From Sediminibacillus massiliensis (GTDB lineage: Bacteria > Bacillota > Bacilli > Bacillales > Amphibacillaceae): DNA of 64,000 bases. Location: the NCBI RefSeq assembly GCF_900156915.1, contig NZ_LT732535.1, forward strand, positions 4,025,952 through 4,089,951, written 5' to 3'. Of this stretch, positions 33,529 to 42,708 are shown one piece after another. The notes below the pieces were generated by a model that did not search any database, was not told where the DNA came from, and saw nothing but the letters and a program-made list of their open reading frames with translations. Position 1 is the stretch's first letter; each line of letters opens with the position of its first letter. Both the position numbers and the translations under genes were made by a program.

Positions 33529-35244
33529 TTATTGATTTGTTTTTTCTTTAATGAATTGCTCAACTTCTTCAGCGGTATTCATGGAAAGAAGCTGATCTTT
33601 GTATGATGCCATTTCTTCTTTGGATAGGTCTCTAATCTGTGTACGAGCTGGCAGGATGGAAGTTGCGCTCATGCTGAACTCGTCCAGTCCAAGACCCAAA
33701 AGAATCGGAATAGCGATAGAATCGCCGGCCATTTCCCCGCACATGCCGGCCCATTTGCCTTCAGCGTGTGCTGCTTCAATCACGTTATTGACAAGATTCA
33801 AGATCGCCGGATTATACGGTTGGTACAAGTATGAAACACGTTCGTTCATACGGTCTGCAGCCATTGTGTACTGGATCAAATCGTTTGTACCGATGCTAAA
33901 GAAGTCTACTTCTTTAGCGAATTGGCGTGCAATTGTTGCGGTAGAAGGAATCTCGACCATGATACCAATTTCAATATCATCGGATACTTCTTTGCCTTCG
34001 CTGATCAAGTTTTCTTTCTCTTCTAGAAGAATTGCTTTCGCCTGACGGAATTCGTCAAGAGTGGCAATCATCGGGAACATGATTTTAAGATTTCCGGCAG
34101 TGCTTGCACGTAACAGTGCGCGCAACTGTACGCGGAAGATATCGTCTCTTTCAAGGCAGAGACGGATAGCACGAAAACCTAAGAACGGGTTTAGTTCTTT
34201 TGGTAAATCCAAATAAGAAAGCTCTTTGTCTCCACCGATGTCCAGTGTTCTTACGACAACCGGTTTGTCTCCCATTTGTTCAAGGACCGATTTATATGCT
34301 TCGTACTGTTCCTCTTCAGTAGGGAGCTCGGATTTGCCCATGTACAAGAATTCTGTGCGGTAAAGACCGACACCTTCACCGCCGTTATTGATGACACCTT
34401 CAACATCTTCAGGAGTACCGATATTCGCTACTAATTCCACATGAACACCGTCAGAAGTTGTAGTAGGCTCGTCTTTCAATTTGGCCCATTCTTGTTTTTG
34501 CTTTTCAAATTCTGCTTGTTTTTGTTTGTAAGTGTTGATTTCCTCTTCACTCGGGTCGATGATGACTTGTCCGTCGATACCGTCCACAATCACCAAAACG
34601 TCTTTGTCAGCTTCTGAAGTAATGTTCTTCGTACCGACTACAGCGGGTATTTCCAGGGATCTGGCCATGATGGCAGAGTGGGAAGTACGGCCACCGATGT
34701 TGGTCGTAAAGCCTTTAACAAAGTTTTTGTTAAGTTGTGCTGTATCAGACGGTGTTAAGTCTTCTGCAACAATGACCACTTCTTCATCGATCAAAGCAGG
34801 GTCAGGGAACGTTACATTAAGTAAGTGAGCCATGACGCGTTTTGTGACATCCTGGATATCTGCGGCGCGCTCTCTCATATATTCGTTATCCATGGCTTTG
34901 AACATATCGATGAACATGTTGGCTGTTTCATCTAATGCAGATTCAGCGTTGACATTTTCGGATTTGATTTTGTCCTTGATTGGGTTGATCATTTCCGGAT
35001 CGCTTAAAACGAGCAAATGAGCGGAGAAAATCTCCGCATGCTCATCACCAAGTGATTTTCTGGCGTTCTCTTTGATTTTCTCCAACTCTTGTTTCGAAAT
35101 TTCCAGAGCATCGTCCAAGCGTTTGATTTCTGCTTCCGGATTATCGACTTTTTCTTTATCGAAAGTAAGCTCAGGGACTTCCAGTTTGTATGCTTTGGCG
35201 ATGGCGATACCGCTGGAAGCTGCAATACCATTTATACTGCTCAT
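33529..35244 (-). CDS. ptsI: PTS Enzyme I (phosphoenolpyruvate-protein phosphotransferase)
   Basis: Enzyme I takes phosphate from PEP and passes it to HPr. The 571 residues contain the phospho-His189 in [12 protein letters not shown], the PEP-binding [14 protein letters not shown] and the C-terminal block [14 protein letters not shown]. Its start is 5 bp after ptsH. In B. subtilis ptsHI follow ptsG; here they follow the fructose genes instead. Confidence 0.97.
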   Translation of the reverse strand: MSSINGIAASSGIAIAKAYKLEVPELTFDKEKVDNPEAEIKRLDDALEISKQELEKIKENARKSLGDEHAEIFSAHLLVLSDPEMINPIKDKIKSENVNAESALDETANMFIDMFKAMDNEYMRERAADIQDVTKRVMAHLLNVTFPDPALIDEEVVIVAEDLTPSDTAQLNKNFVKGFTTNIGGRTSHSAIMARSLEIPAVVGTKNITSEADKDVLVIVDGIDGQVIIDPSEEEINTYKQKQAEFEKQKQEWAKLKDEPTTTSDGVHVELVANIGTPEDVEGVINNGGEGVGLYRTEFLYMGKSELPTEEEQYEAYKSVLEQMGDKPVVVRTLDIGGDKELSYLDLPKELNPFLGFRAIRLCLERDDIFRVQLRALLRASTAGNLKIMFPMIATLDEFRQAKAILLEEKENLISEGKEVSDDIEIGIMVEIPSTATIARQFAKEVDFFSIGTNDLIQYTMAADRMNERVSYLYQPYNPAILNLVNNVIEAAHAEGKWAGMCGEMAGDSIAIPILLGLGLDEFSMSATSILPARTQIRDLSKEEMASYKDQLLSMNTAEEVEQFIKEKTNQ

Positions 35245-35249
35245 TTGCT

Positions 35250-35516
35250 TTATTCTCCTAGTCCTTCGTTTTTGACTGTATCTACGATTGTTTTAAGTGC
35301 TTCTTCTTCGTCAGAACCTTCTGCAGTAATTTTGATTTCTGCATCTTTCGGGATTCCAAGAGACATAACACCCATGATGGATTTCAAGTTTACAGATTTT
35401 CCGTTGTATTCTACTTTCACATCGGACTCAAAGTTACCAGCTTTATTCACCAATACAGTTGCCGGACGTGCGTGTACTCCTGTATCGTCTGTGATTGTCA
35501 TTGTTTGTTCTACCAT
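35250..35516 (-). CDS. ptsH: PTS phosphocarrier protein HPr
   Basis: This 88-residue protein shuttles phosphate from Enzyme I to sugar permeases via His15 (DTGVHARPA) and is controlled by HprK at Ser46 ([10 protein letters not shown]). Both residues are present, in contrast to Crh at 11459. TAGGAGG precedes the start. It lies 63 bp after fruA with no terminator visible, so fruRKA-ptsHI may be one transcript, though an internal promoter in that gap is likely given the general need for HPr. Confidence 0.97.
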   Translation of the reverse strand: MVEQTMTITDDTGVHARPATVLVNKAGNFESDVKVEYNGKSVNLKSIMGVMSLGIPKDAEIKITAEGSDEEEALKTIVDTVKNEGLGE

Positions 35517-35579
35517 AATAAAATCCTCCTATTGAATAATCCTTATTTTTTGTTAAACGGGCATGCACCACATAATATT

Positions 35580-37475
35580 TTACTCTGTTTCAAGGTCTTT
35601 TTTCAAGAATCCTAACAGAATTGCACTGACTATTGTTCCAATTAGTACCGCAAGTAAGTAAAGAAGCGGATTTCCTTCTACAAGCCCAGCTACTACAATA
35701 CCACCATGCGGGGCTCTTAGTCCAATATCAAACAACATGGTCAGGGCTCCTGCAATTGCAGAGCCGATTGCAACAGACGGAATCACGCGGGCAGGATCTG
35801 CAGCCGCGAATGGAATTACTCCCTCGGTAATGAAAAAGGCGCCAAGCGCATAAGCAGACTTACCTGCTTCCCGTTCTTGTTTTGTGAACTTGTTTTTGAA
35901 GAAAGTCGTCGCGACAGCAACCGCAAGCGGTGGAACCATTCCACCAGCCATGATAGCGGCGATAAAGTTAAAGTTTCCTGCATCAAGCATAGCTATTCCA
36001 AATGTATAAGCGGCTTTGTTGATAGGACCGCCCATGTCGATGGCCATCATACCGCCAAGCAGCAGTCCAAGCAGGATGAGGTTTGACCCTCCCAAGCTTT
36101 CGAGCCAGTTGGATAAGCCTGTGTAAATAGTAGTCAACGGCGGATTGACCAACAACATGATCAATCCAGTAATACCAATGGCAAATACAGGGTATAACAA
36201 CACGGTTTTCAACCCGTCGAAAACGGCAGGGAGCACTTCCAATGCTTTTTTCACACCAAGCGTAATGTAACCTGCAAGAAAACCGGCAATCAAACCGCCA
36301 AGAAAACCTGAACCGCCGTCAGCACCTTCGACTCCTGAAGTAATCGCTATTAAACCACCAATCATACCCGGAGCAAAACCAGGACGTTCAGCAATACTGG
36401 AGGCAATGAAACCGGCAAGAACGGGCACCATCAGGAAGAAAGCATTGCCGCCGCCAATGGTATTCAGCATCTCCGCAAACCGGTTGTAATCATCGCTGTT
36501 TGGATCGGCTGAATTTATTCCCCACAAGAATGAAATAGCGATGAGAATACCACCGCCCACGACGAATGGGAGCATGTTGGAAACACCGTTCATCAAGTGT
36601 TTGTAAATGCCTGATCTGCCTTTGCTGTCTCCGGACTCGTCGTCTGAAGAGGATCGGTTGTCTCCCTCGAAAATAGGCGCATCTTTGTTAACTGCTTTAT
36701 TCAGAAGCTCTTTCGGATTATGGATCGCTTTGCCGACAGGTACCTGAATCACCGGTTTGCCGCGGAAACGGTCTGTTTCGATTTTGGTATCGGCTGCAAC
36801 GATGATCGCATCTGCTGCTTCGATTTCCTCTTTAGTTAGGCGGTTTTTGACTCCGCCAGAGCCATTTGTTTCTACTTTGATGGTAACGCCCATTTCTTTT
36901 GCTGTTTCTTTCAATTTATCTGCTGCCATGTACGTATGGGCAATGCCGGTTGGACATCCAGTAACAGCCAGAATGCTTGTTGAGCCGTCGGATTGTTCTT
37001 CTTGTTCATCCTCTTTTTCTTCCTGCTCTTTGGCATTGATAATATCGATTACTTCCTCTTCACTGTTTGCTGCTTCCAGTTTTTGGCGAAAGTTATTATC
37101 CATCAAAAAAGTAGAAAGCCGTGACAATGTCTCTAAGTGAGTCTGATTGGCACCTTCCGACGCAGCGATCATGAAGAATAAATGGGAAGGAGCCCCATCA
37201 AGTGCTTCATAATCTACGCCTTGTTTAGAGCGCCCAAAAACGATTGCAGGTGTTTTTACGGCTGCCGTTTTGGCGTGGGGGATTGCAATCCCTTCCCCAA
37301 TCCCGGTAGTACTCTGAGATTCACGATCCAAAATGGCTTGCTTATAACCTTGTTTGTCATTAAGGCGACCAGCCTCATCGAGTTTTGTAACCAATTCATC
37401 GATCACTTCAGACTTGGAGGTGGACTGCAAATCAAGGATGATCGTATCTTTCTTTAGTAAGTCTGTAATGTTCAA
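35580..37475 (-). CDS. fruA: fructose-specific PTS enzyme IIABC
   Basis: This membrane permease takes up fructose as fructose-1-phosphate. Domain order is EIIA (residues 1-145, phospho-His67 in IPHAKTAAV), an acidic linker (about 148-165), EIIB (about 167-265, phospho-Cys174 in VTGCPTGIAHTYMAA) and EIIC (about 290-631) with several membrane spans. The length fits B. subtilis FruA (635 aa). It starts one base after fruK ends, so translation is coupled. Confidence 0.97.
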   Translation of the reverse strand: MNITDLLKKDTIILDLQSTSKSEVIDELVTKLDEAGRLNDKQGYKQAILDRESQSTTGIGEGIAIPHAKTAAVKTPAIVFGRSKQGVDYEALDGAPSHLFFMIAASEGANQTHLETLSRLSTFLMDNNFRQKLEAANSEEEVIDIINAKEQEEKEDEQEEQSDGSTSILAVTGCPTGIAHTYMAADKLKETAKEMGVTIKVETNGSGGVKNRLTKEEIEAADAIIVAADTKIETDRFRGKPVIQVPVGKAIHNPKELLNKAVNKDAPIFEGDNRSSSDDESGDSKGRSGIYKHLMNGVSNMLPFVVGGGILIAISFLWGINSADPNSDDYNRFAEMLNTIGGGNAFFLMVPVLAGFIASSIAERPGFAPGMIGGLIAITSGVEGADGGSGFLGGLIAGFLAGYITLGVKKALEVLPAVFDGLKTVLLYPVFAIGITGLIMLLVNPPLTTIYTGLSNWLESLGGSNLILLGLLLGGMMAIDMGGPINKAAYTFGIAMLDAGNFNFIAAIMAGGMVPPLAVAVATTFFKNKFTKQEREAGKSAYALGAFFITEGVIPFAAADPARVIPSVAIGSAIAGALTMLFDIGLRAPHGGIVVAGLVEGNPLLYLLAVLIGTIVSAILLGFLKKDLETE

Positions 37476-37476
37476 A

Positions 37477-38403
37477 TTAATACCTCCCTATATCTAATGG
37501 ATTGACTGTAATATTTGCAAGAAGGGAATCGACATCTTGTTTTTGACATAAATCATCGCTGAAAGCTGTAGCGCTTCCCGAAGCAACGGCGTAACGAAAT
37601 GCTTCTTCCGGTTCCCCGGTTTTAACGTAGGCAGAGAGAAAACCAGCCACCATGGAATCACCTGATCCGACCGTGTTTTTCACTACACCGTCTGGGACAT
37701 TCGCTTGAAAGCCTTTGCCATTGCTGACATAGACAGCTCCGTTTCCGCCCATTGAGACGATGACATGTTTAGCACCTTGCTCGTTTAATTTCTTGGCGTA
37801 ATGAACCGCATCTTCAAAGGAATCTACTGTTGTATCAAACAACTCTCCTAGCTCATGGTGATTTGGCTTTACAAGGAATACTTCTTTCCCGACAATTTCT
37901 CTCAAAGCATCGCTGGAAGTGTCCGCAACCAGTTCAACACCATTTTGCTGGCAGATTTCAGCAGCTTTCACATAAAAGTCACTGGAAATAGTGGAGGGTA
38001 CACTGCCCGCCGCTACTAAAAAGTCACCTTGTTTCAGTTCGCCGATTTTTTCGAGCAGCTGCTCCTGCTGTTGTTTAGAGATAGCGGGGCCTGGTCCGTT
38101 TATTTCCGTTTCTTCATTAGACTTCATCTTCATGTTGACTCTTGTTGTACCGTCAACTTGGATAAATTGATGATTGATAGATTCACTGTCCAATTCTTTT
38201 TGGATGTAGTCTCCAGTAAACCCTCCCAAGAAGCCCAAAGCAGTATTTGTTATTTCCAAGCGGTTGAGAACTCTGGAAACATTGATGCCTTTTCCTCCGG
38301 GATAATAGAAACTTTTCGTGCCGCGGTTTAATCCGCCGGCCTGAAAATCCTCCACATGGATGACGTAATCCACGGAAGGATTCAACGTGCAAGTATAAAT
38401 CAT
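37477..38403 (-). CDS. fruK: 1-phosphofructokinase
   Basis: FruK phosphorylates fructose-1-phosphate to fructose-1,6-bisphosphate, which is also the inducer of CggR. The 308 residues show the PfkB-family start YTCTLNPSVDYVI, the N-terminal GGKGINVSRVL and the C-terminal catalytic VKNTVGSGDSMVAGF with the conserved Asp. It starts three bases after the fruR stop. Confidence 0.96.
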   Translation of the reverse strand: MIYTCTLNPSVDYVIHVEDFQAGGLNRGTKSFYYPGGKGINVSRVLNRLEITNTALGFLGGFTGDYIQKELDSESINHQFIQVDGTTRVNMKMKSNEETEINGPGPAISKQQQEQLLEKIGELKQGDFLVAAGSVPSTISSDFYVKAAEICQQNGVELVADTSSDALREIVGKEVFLVKPNHHELGELFDTTVDSFEDAVHYAKKLNEQGAKHVIVSMGGNGAVYVSNGKGFQANVPDGVVKNTVGSGDSMVAGFLSAYVKTGEPEEAFRYAVASGSATAFSDDLCQKQDVDSLLANITVNPLDIGRY

Positions 38404-38406
38404 TCG

Positions 38407-39153
38407 TTACACAACCTTTATATTAGATAAATTTTTATAAGGTAATAAACGGTTATCCTCAGTCTCATTTGTAATGAGTGTCATATCTTCCAGGTCAGCA
38501 ATTTTGGAAAAGGAAACTTTGTTCAGTTTTGTGAAATCAGCCAGGGCAAAACTTTTCTGTGAGTAACGAAGGGCTGTCTTCTTTATAAAAGATTCCTCTG
38601 GATCGGGCGTGGTGAATCCATAATTGAAATCAACGCCATTGACACCGAGGAAGCATTTATCAAACCGATAACTTTCCATGCTGGTTGTTGCACCTTGTCC
38701 GACTAACGCCTTGGTATTATGTTTTACATAACCGCCTGTTAGATACGTAGTAATTTCATAATTGCTCAACGCGTCGATATGCGTGATTCCGTTTGTCACT
38801 ACAACGATCTTTTTGTTTTGTAAATAAGGGATCATTTCGTATGTAGTACTTCCGGCATCAAGGTAGATGTATTCTTCATCTTCCACCATCGAGGCTGCTG
38901 CTTTTGCGATAGCCATCTTTTCGACTTGATTTTTGGTCGATTTTTCCGGGAAACTGAGTTCATGACTGATCGTGTTGATGGTGGAGGCTCCGCCATGAAT
39001 CCTTGTCAGCTGCCCAGCGTTTTCGAGTTCGCTTAAGTCTCTTCGAATGGTAGATTCCGAGGCATCAGTCAACAAAATAAGTTCTTTGATTTTAACCGTT
39101 CCGTATTGAGCCAACTGTTGTAAAATCAGTTGATGGCGCTCTTGTGTCAGCAA
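38407..39153 (-). CDS. fruR: DeoR-family fructose operon repressor FruR
   Basis: The 248-residue repressor has the DeoR winged helix (residues 1-57, RHQLILQQLAQYGTVKIKELI and SESTIRRDLSEL) and a DeoRC sugar-phosphate sensor domain with DAGSTTYEMIPYL and KCFLGVNGVD. Fructose-1-phosphate is the likely inducer. It is first in the operon, with AAGGAGG-type signal upstream, and a set of 10-bp repeats at 39216-39245 is its probable operator. Confidence 0.94.
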   Translation of the reverse strand: MLTQERHQLILQQLAQYGTVKIKELILLTDASESTIRRDLSELENAGQLTRIHGGASTINTISHELSFPEKSTKNQVEKMAIAKAAASMVEDEEYIYLDAGSTTYEMIPYLQNKKIVVVTNGITHIDALSNYEITTYLTGGYVKHNTKALVGQGATTSMESYRFDKCFLGVNGVDFNYGFTTPDPEESFIKKTALRYSQKSFALADFTKLNKVSFSKIADLEDMTLITNETEDNRLLPYKNLSNIKVV

Positions 39154-39215
39154 GAAATCAACCTCCTTGTCTCACCCAAACATATAAATCATATCGGAAA
39201 CCCTTTCAGTTTTCA

Positions 39216-39245
39216 ATCATAAACTTTCAAAAACGTTCAGAAACG
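39216..39245 (-). promoter_or_regulatory. three tandem 10-bp repeats, putative FruR operator
   Basis: On the plus strand ATCATAAACT, TTCAAAAACG and TTCAGAAACG follow one another without gap, consensus TTCANAAACG. One helical turn per unit puts all contacts on one DNA face. DeoR-type repressors often bind such direct repeats. The site is 63 bp upstream of the fruR start. Confidence 0.5.
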
Positions 39246-39353
39246 GTCATGACCTGTTTAAAAACTGACACATTTTTGGGGGAGGGCTGCCGTCTGGATT
39301 TTTGGTTTCCGATATATTTGGTTAAGTAAGAGGATCTTGTTTACGCAATATAT

Positions 39354-40240
39354 AAACTGCGACATAACTTTTATGTCACTTCCTACCATCCTTTTCGGAT
39401 TGAGTGGTAGTCCAGCGCTGCGGAAAAATACTCCCTTTCCGTGGGGAACGCTTCAGCTAGGGTACTACTTGAGTAGGCTCCTTTGCTCCCTTGGGACTGC
39501 GATTACTCGTCCCACCGAAAACCATGCGTCGAGGAAGCTTACTACGAAGCGATACTAGAAGACGCAGACGCATCACTGCGGGATCTTCAGACTGTTCCTT
39601 TCCCACAGGACTTTGAAAAGACATCCGGGAATTTACACCGCACGCAGAAAATCGAACTTTATTTTCAAGGAGTCTCGCATTTTTCCGCAGCTGGGTATTT
39701 TTTTCTGATTAGATAAGAAGTGGCCCTAAAAAGTGTCTAACAGGGTTCTCCCTAACAAAAATGGAGAAAAACCATTACGTAACGAGAGGCAGAACACGGT
39801 GACTGCTTGCAGGAACAGCACTCCCTGACGGACCCACGAGAATTTTGAAAAAGACATCCATACATTGACATCTCACGCAGAAAATTGGAATTTATTTTCA
39901 AGTAGTGTCGCATTTTTCCTTCGCTTAAGATTGGTTTTCTTGTTAATCGAGAGTGGTCCCACAAAATGTCCACAATGGAATATGCGCGATCAAAATTCAG
40001 AGAATTCCTACCAGCGAAGGCAGAACACGCAGACTCCTGTGGGAACAGCGAAAGGTCTTCGATGGGGCGAGTAATCGCAGTCCCACGTGTCCGAAAACCC
40101 CGCAAGAAGCGCTTTTTGCTGATGAGGAGGCTGAGGCCGTGCCCATGGAAAGCGAAGTGTTCTGCGGCAGCGAAGTCATACCACTCATTTTAATCAGAAC
40201 GAGAGGCAGTTTTCACTATTTCACAATTTCCCTCAACTGT
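39354..40240. repeat. MITE-like palindromic repeat, copy C (expanded)
   Basis: The left end is AAACTGCGACATA (39354-39366). A first palindrome runs about 39412-39695 and includes the 120-bp insertion shared with copy B (39458-39590). A second half-copy of the ACGCAGAAAAT-TTTATTTTCAAG-TCGCATTTTTCC block follows at about 39872-39922. The outer palindrome (about 40012-40173) is almost identical to 56801-56973. The right terminal motif is lost. The length of about 890 bp comes from internal duplication. The frames inside are not conserved. Confidence 0.8.
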
Positions 40241-40255
40241 AATTTCAAAACAGGC

Positions 40256-40286
40256 AATAAAAAAACAACGAGTTTTACTCGTTGTT
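40256..40286 (-). terminator. terminator overlapping the stop of the hydrolase gene
   Basis: AACAACGAGT (40264-40273) pairs with ACTCGTTGTT (40277-40286) around a 3-base loop; the T tail on the minus strand is the A run at 40256-40263. The last codons and the stop of the gene form the first arm. Confidence 0.9.
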
Positions 40287-41225
40287 GGGAGAGTTTTTAT
40301 GGAGGGTGTGTTTAATCCACTGGTGAATGTCTTCATATACTTCCTCTTTATTTGTCTCATTCAGCATTTCATGGCGGCCTTCTTCGTAAAAGCGGGCGAT
40401 GATGTTAGTCAGGCCGTGCTTGTAATACCGGTCCATCACTTTGAAAACACCTTTTGTTTCTTTTCCGACTGGATCCTTGGTACCTGTAATGAATAGGAAA
40501 GGCAGCGATTTTGAAATATTGTCGATATACTCGCTCCTATCAATCAAATCGAACCCGGAAAATAAATCATAAAAAAAACTGGCCGTGGGGGTGAACCCTG
40601 TCATTGGATCGTCTACATATGTGCGGATTTGTTCCTTATCTCTTGTAAGCCACTCAAAACCGGTTTCCTTGCTGCCGGTATGTTTGTTAAAGGAACCGAA
40701 TGTCAGTTTGTTCAACAACGGCGAGGGTTCGCTTATTCCTTTTCTTGCTGCCTCTCTAAGGGCGATCCATTTTGCTGGAATGGTTACCGGACCAGGATGG
40801 CTTCCTGTTCCGGAAAGGATGATTCCGTCGAGGAAGGAGCTGTGATTTTGGATATATCTTCTGGCAAGGAACGATCCCATGCTGTGTCCCAATAAAAATA
40901 TCGGAGTTTCAGTATGTTGTTCCTTTATGTATTTGGTGATCTGATGTAAATCTTCTGCAGCAGTTTCAAACCCACTCTGTGGAGCAAACAACCCCATAGT
41001 TCCTTGTTTCTTCCCGGTCAGCCCGTGTCCGCGATGATCATTGGCATAAACAGCTATTCCCTTGTCAGCGAGAAAGGATGCAAAAGCATCATATCTGTCA
41101 GAATGTTCGACCATCCCATGTGAAATCTGGACAACTGCAAGGATATCATCCGAAGCAGGCTTCCATTCTCTTATAAAAACTTCCTGATTGTCAGGCATTT
41201 CAAGCCAAAAGTGAGTCTTGTCCAA
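40275..41225 (-). CDS. alpha/beta hydrolase, lysophospholipase/monoglyceride lipase type
   Basis: The enzyme is a serine hydrolase of the Hydrolase_4 group, probably acting on lysophospholipids or monoacylglycerols. The oxyanion region is QISHGMVEHSDRY, the nucleophile elbow GHSMGS and the acid in ITGTKDPVG, with His in EGRHEMLNE. I prefer the TTG start at 41225 (MDKTHFWLEMP, 316 aa) because AAAAGGAG lies about 8 bp upstream; the ATG at 41252 would place that site inside the gene and has no own signal. It is a single-gene unit. Confidence 0.85.
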   Translation of the reverse strand: MDKTHFWLEMPDNQEVFIREWKPASDDILAVVQISHGMVEHSDRYDAFASFLADKGIAVYANDHRGHGLTGKKQGTMGLFAPQSGFETAAEDLHQITKYIKEQHTETPIFLLGHSMGSFLARRYIQNHSSFLDGIILSGTGSHPGPVTIPAKWIALREAARKGISEPSPLLNKLTFGSFNKHTGSKETGFEWLTRDKEQIRTYVDDPMTGFTPTASFFYDLFSGFDLIDRSEYIDNISKSLPFLFITGTKDPVGKETKGVFKVMDRYYKHGLTNIIARFYEEGRHEMLNETNKEEVYEDIHQWIKHTLHKNSPNNE

Positions 41226-41503
41226 TTCCTTCACTCCTTTTAATCTATCCATTCATTCAATACGCTTTCTGTCAGTCACTTTCACTATAATAGTTAACGG
41301 AGGGAACGTCTAACATTTACTTGCTAAAATATGGACAAATATGCTACATTACTAATATGTATTTGTGCGTTTTCAAGGACGGTGTATTCGGCTTCCATCG
41401 TTTATCAGGCCGGTCAGCATTGCCGCAACGCTAAACAATAATCTTCCGTGGGAATTGTTACACCCGTTTACGGAAAGTTCCACGATCAGGAGGTGTACGC
41501 AGC

Positions 41504-41740
41504 ATGTATGGACTTGCGGTTACATTATTAGTTATTGATGCCATAGCACTAATTGTTTTAGTACTATTACAATCAGGGAAAAGTGCAGGACTTTCCGGTG
41601 CCATTTCCGGAGGAGCGGAGCAGCTGTTTGGAAAACAAAAGGCCCGCGGGATGGATTTGGTACTGCATCGTGCGACGATTGTTGCTTCGGTACTTCTTTT
41701 CATTCTTACCTTCATAGTCGGATTCGTGTTAGAGGGTTAA
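41504..41740 (+). CDS. secG: preprotein translocase subunit SecG
   Basis: The 78-residue membrane protein has two hydrophobic segments (about 3-22 and 56-76) joined by the conserved loop [23 protein letters not shown]. It helps SecYE and SecA move proteins across the membrane. AGGAGGTG precedes the ATG. The order secG-est-rnr-smpB is conserved in bacilli. A promoter in the 250-bp upstream gap is likely (TTGCTA and TACATT near 41320-41350) but weak. Confidence 0.96.
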   Translation: MYGLAVTLLVIDAIALIVLVLLQSGKSAGLSGAISGGAEQLFGKQKARGMDLVLHRATIVASVLLFILTFIVGFVLEG

Positions 41741-41752
41741 TTCCCTTTTAAT

Positions 41753-41790
41753 AATCCCTTACCAGCAGCATGGTAGGGGGTTATTTATTT
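41753..41790 (+). terminator. terminator after secG
   Basis: An 11-bp stem (41753-41763 with 41772-41782, core CCCTTACC/GGTAGGGG) is followed by a T-rich tail. Confidence 0.82.
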
Positions 41791-41908
41791 TAAACAAAGC
41801 TAAATTGGGAATACATAATATCAAATCTAATCATATGTAACAAAGGTGCTTTCTTTGTTACGATAAAAATAGAATGAACACCTAATCGAAAGAGGAGATG
41901 TAGCTACC

Positions 41909-42652
41909 ATGAAAATAAAATTGCCGGAACCATTTACGTTTGAAGGAGGAGACCGTGCGGTATTGTTACTACATGGGTTTACAGGACATTCAGCGGATGT
42001 CCGTATGCTCGGAAGATTCCTTCAGAAAAAAGGCTATACATGTCATGCGCCTATTTACAGAGGACATGGACAGCCCCCGGAAGAACTGATCAAAGCCAAT
42101 CCAGATCAATGGTGGGAGGATGTGCAGGCTGCCGTTCAGCACCTGAAGGAACTGGGGCATGACGAAATTGCTGTCGCAGGGTTGTCCTTAGGCGGTGTGC
42201 TCGGATTGAAGCTTGCCTATTCCCAGCCGATCAAAGCAATCATCCCGATGTGCGCGCCGATGTTCTTTGACAATGAAACCCAATTGACGAAAGGTTTTAA
42301 GTCATTTTCAAAGGAATTCAAACAACTTGAAAAGAAAGATGAAGAGACGATCGAAGCAGAAGTACAGGCCCTTTTGGACAACTCCGCTGAAATGTTTCAG
42401 CGACTTGGAGGTTTAATTACAGAAGTTAAAGACCATATTGATCATATATATGCACCTGCTTTTGTGGTGCAGGCGAGAAACGACGGAATGATTAACACGG
42501 ACAGCGCCACCTATATATATGACAATGTGGAATCAGATCAAAAGGACATCAAATGGTATGAGGATTCCGGCCATGTCATAACGTTGGACAAAGAGAAGGA
42601 CCAGCTCCATGAGGACATTTATCAATTTTTAGAATCTCTTTCATGGTCGTAA
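41909..42652 (+). CDS. est: carboxylesterase (Est30/YvaK family)
   Basis: The 247-residue cytoplasmic enzyme hydrolyses short and medium acyl esters. It matches the Est30 family: [16 protein letters not shown] (oxyanion), [14 protein letters not shown] with the nucleophile Ser near residue 94, Asp in ARNDGMI and His in [10 protein letters not shown]. The natural substrate is unknown. It stands between secG and rnr as yvaK does in B. subtilis. AGAGGAG precedes the ATG. Confidence 0.93.
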   Translation: MKIKLPEPFTFEGGDRAVLLLHGFTGHSADVRMLGRFLQKKGYTCHAPIYRGHGQPPEELIKANPDQWWEDVQAAVQHLKELGHDEIAVAGLSLGGVLGLKLAYSQPIKAIIPMCAPMFFDNETQLTKGFKSFSKEFKQLEKKDEETIEAEVQALLDNSAEMFQRLGGLITEVKDHIDHIYAPAFVVQARNDGMINTDSATYIYDNVESDQKDIKWYEDSGHVITLDKEKDQLHEDIYQFLESLSWS

Positions 42653-42708
42653 GCCATAATAGGATTATACATTAAAATGACAAAATTATAATGAAGGAAG
42701 GTGAGCAT

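Noticed and set aside
39865-40315. Several overlapping open frames on both strands inside repeat copy C, and similar frames in copies A, B and D
   Set aside because: They arise from GC-rich palindromes, lack ribosome sites, and are not kept in frame between copies.
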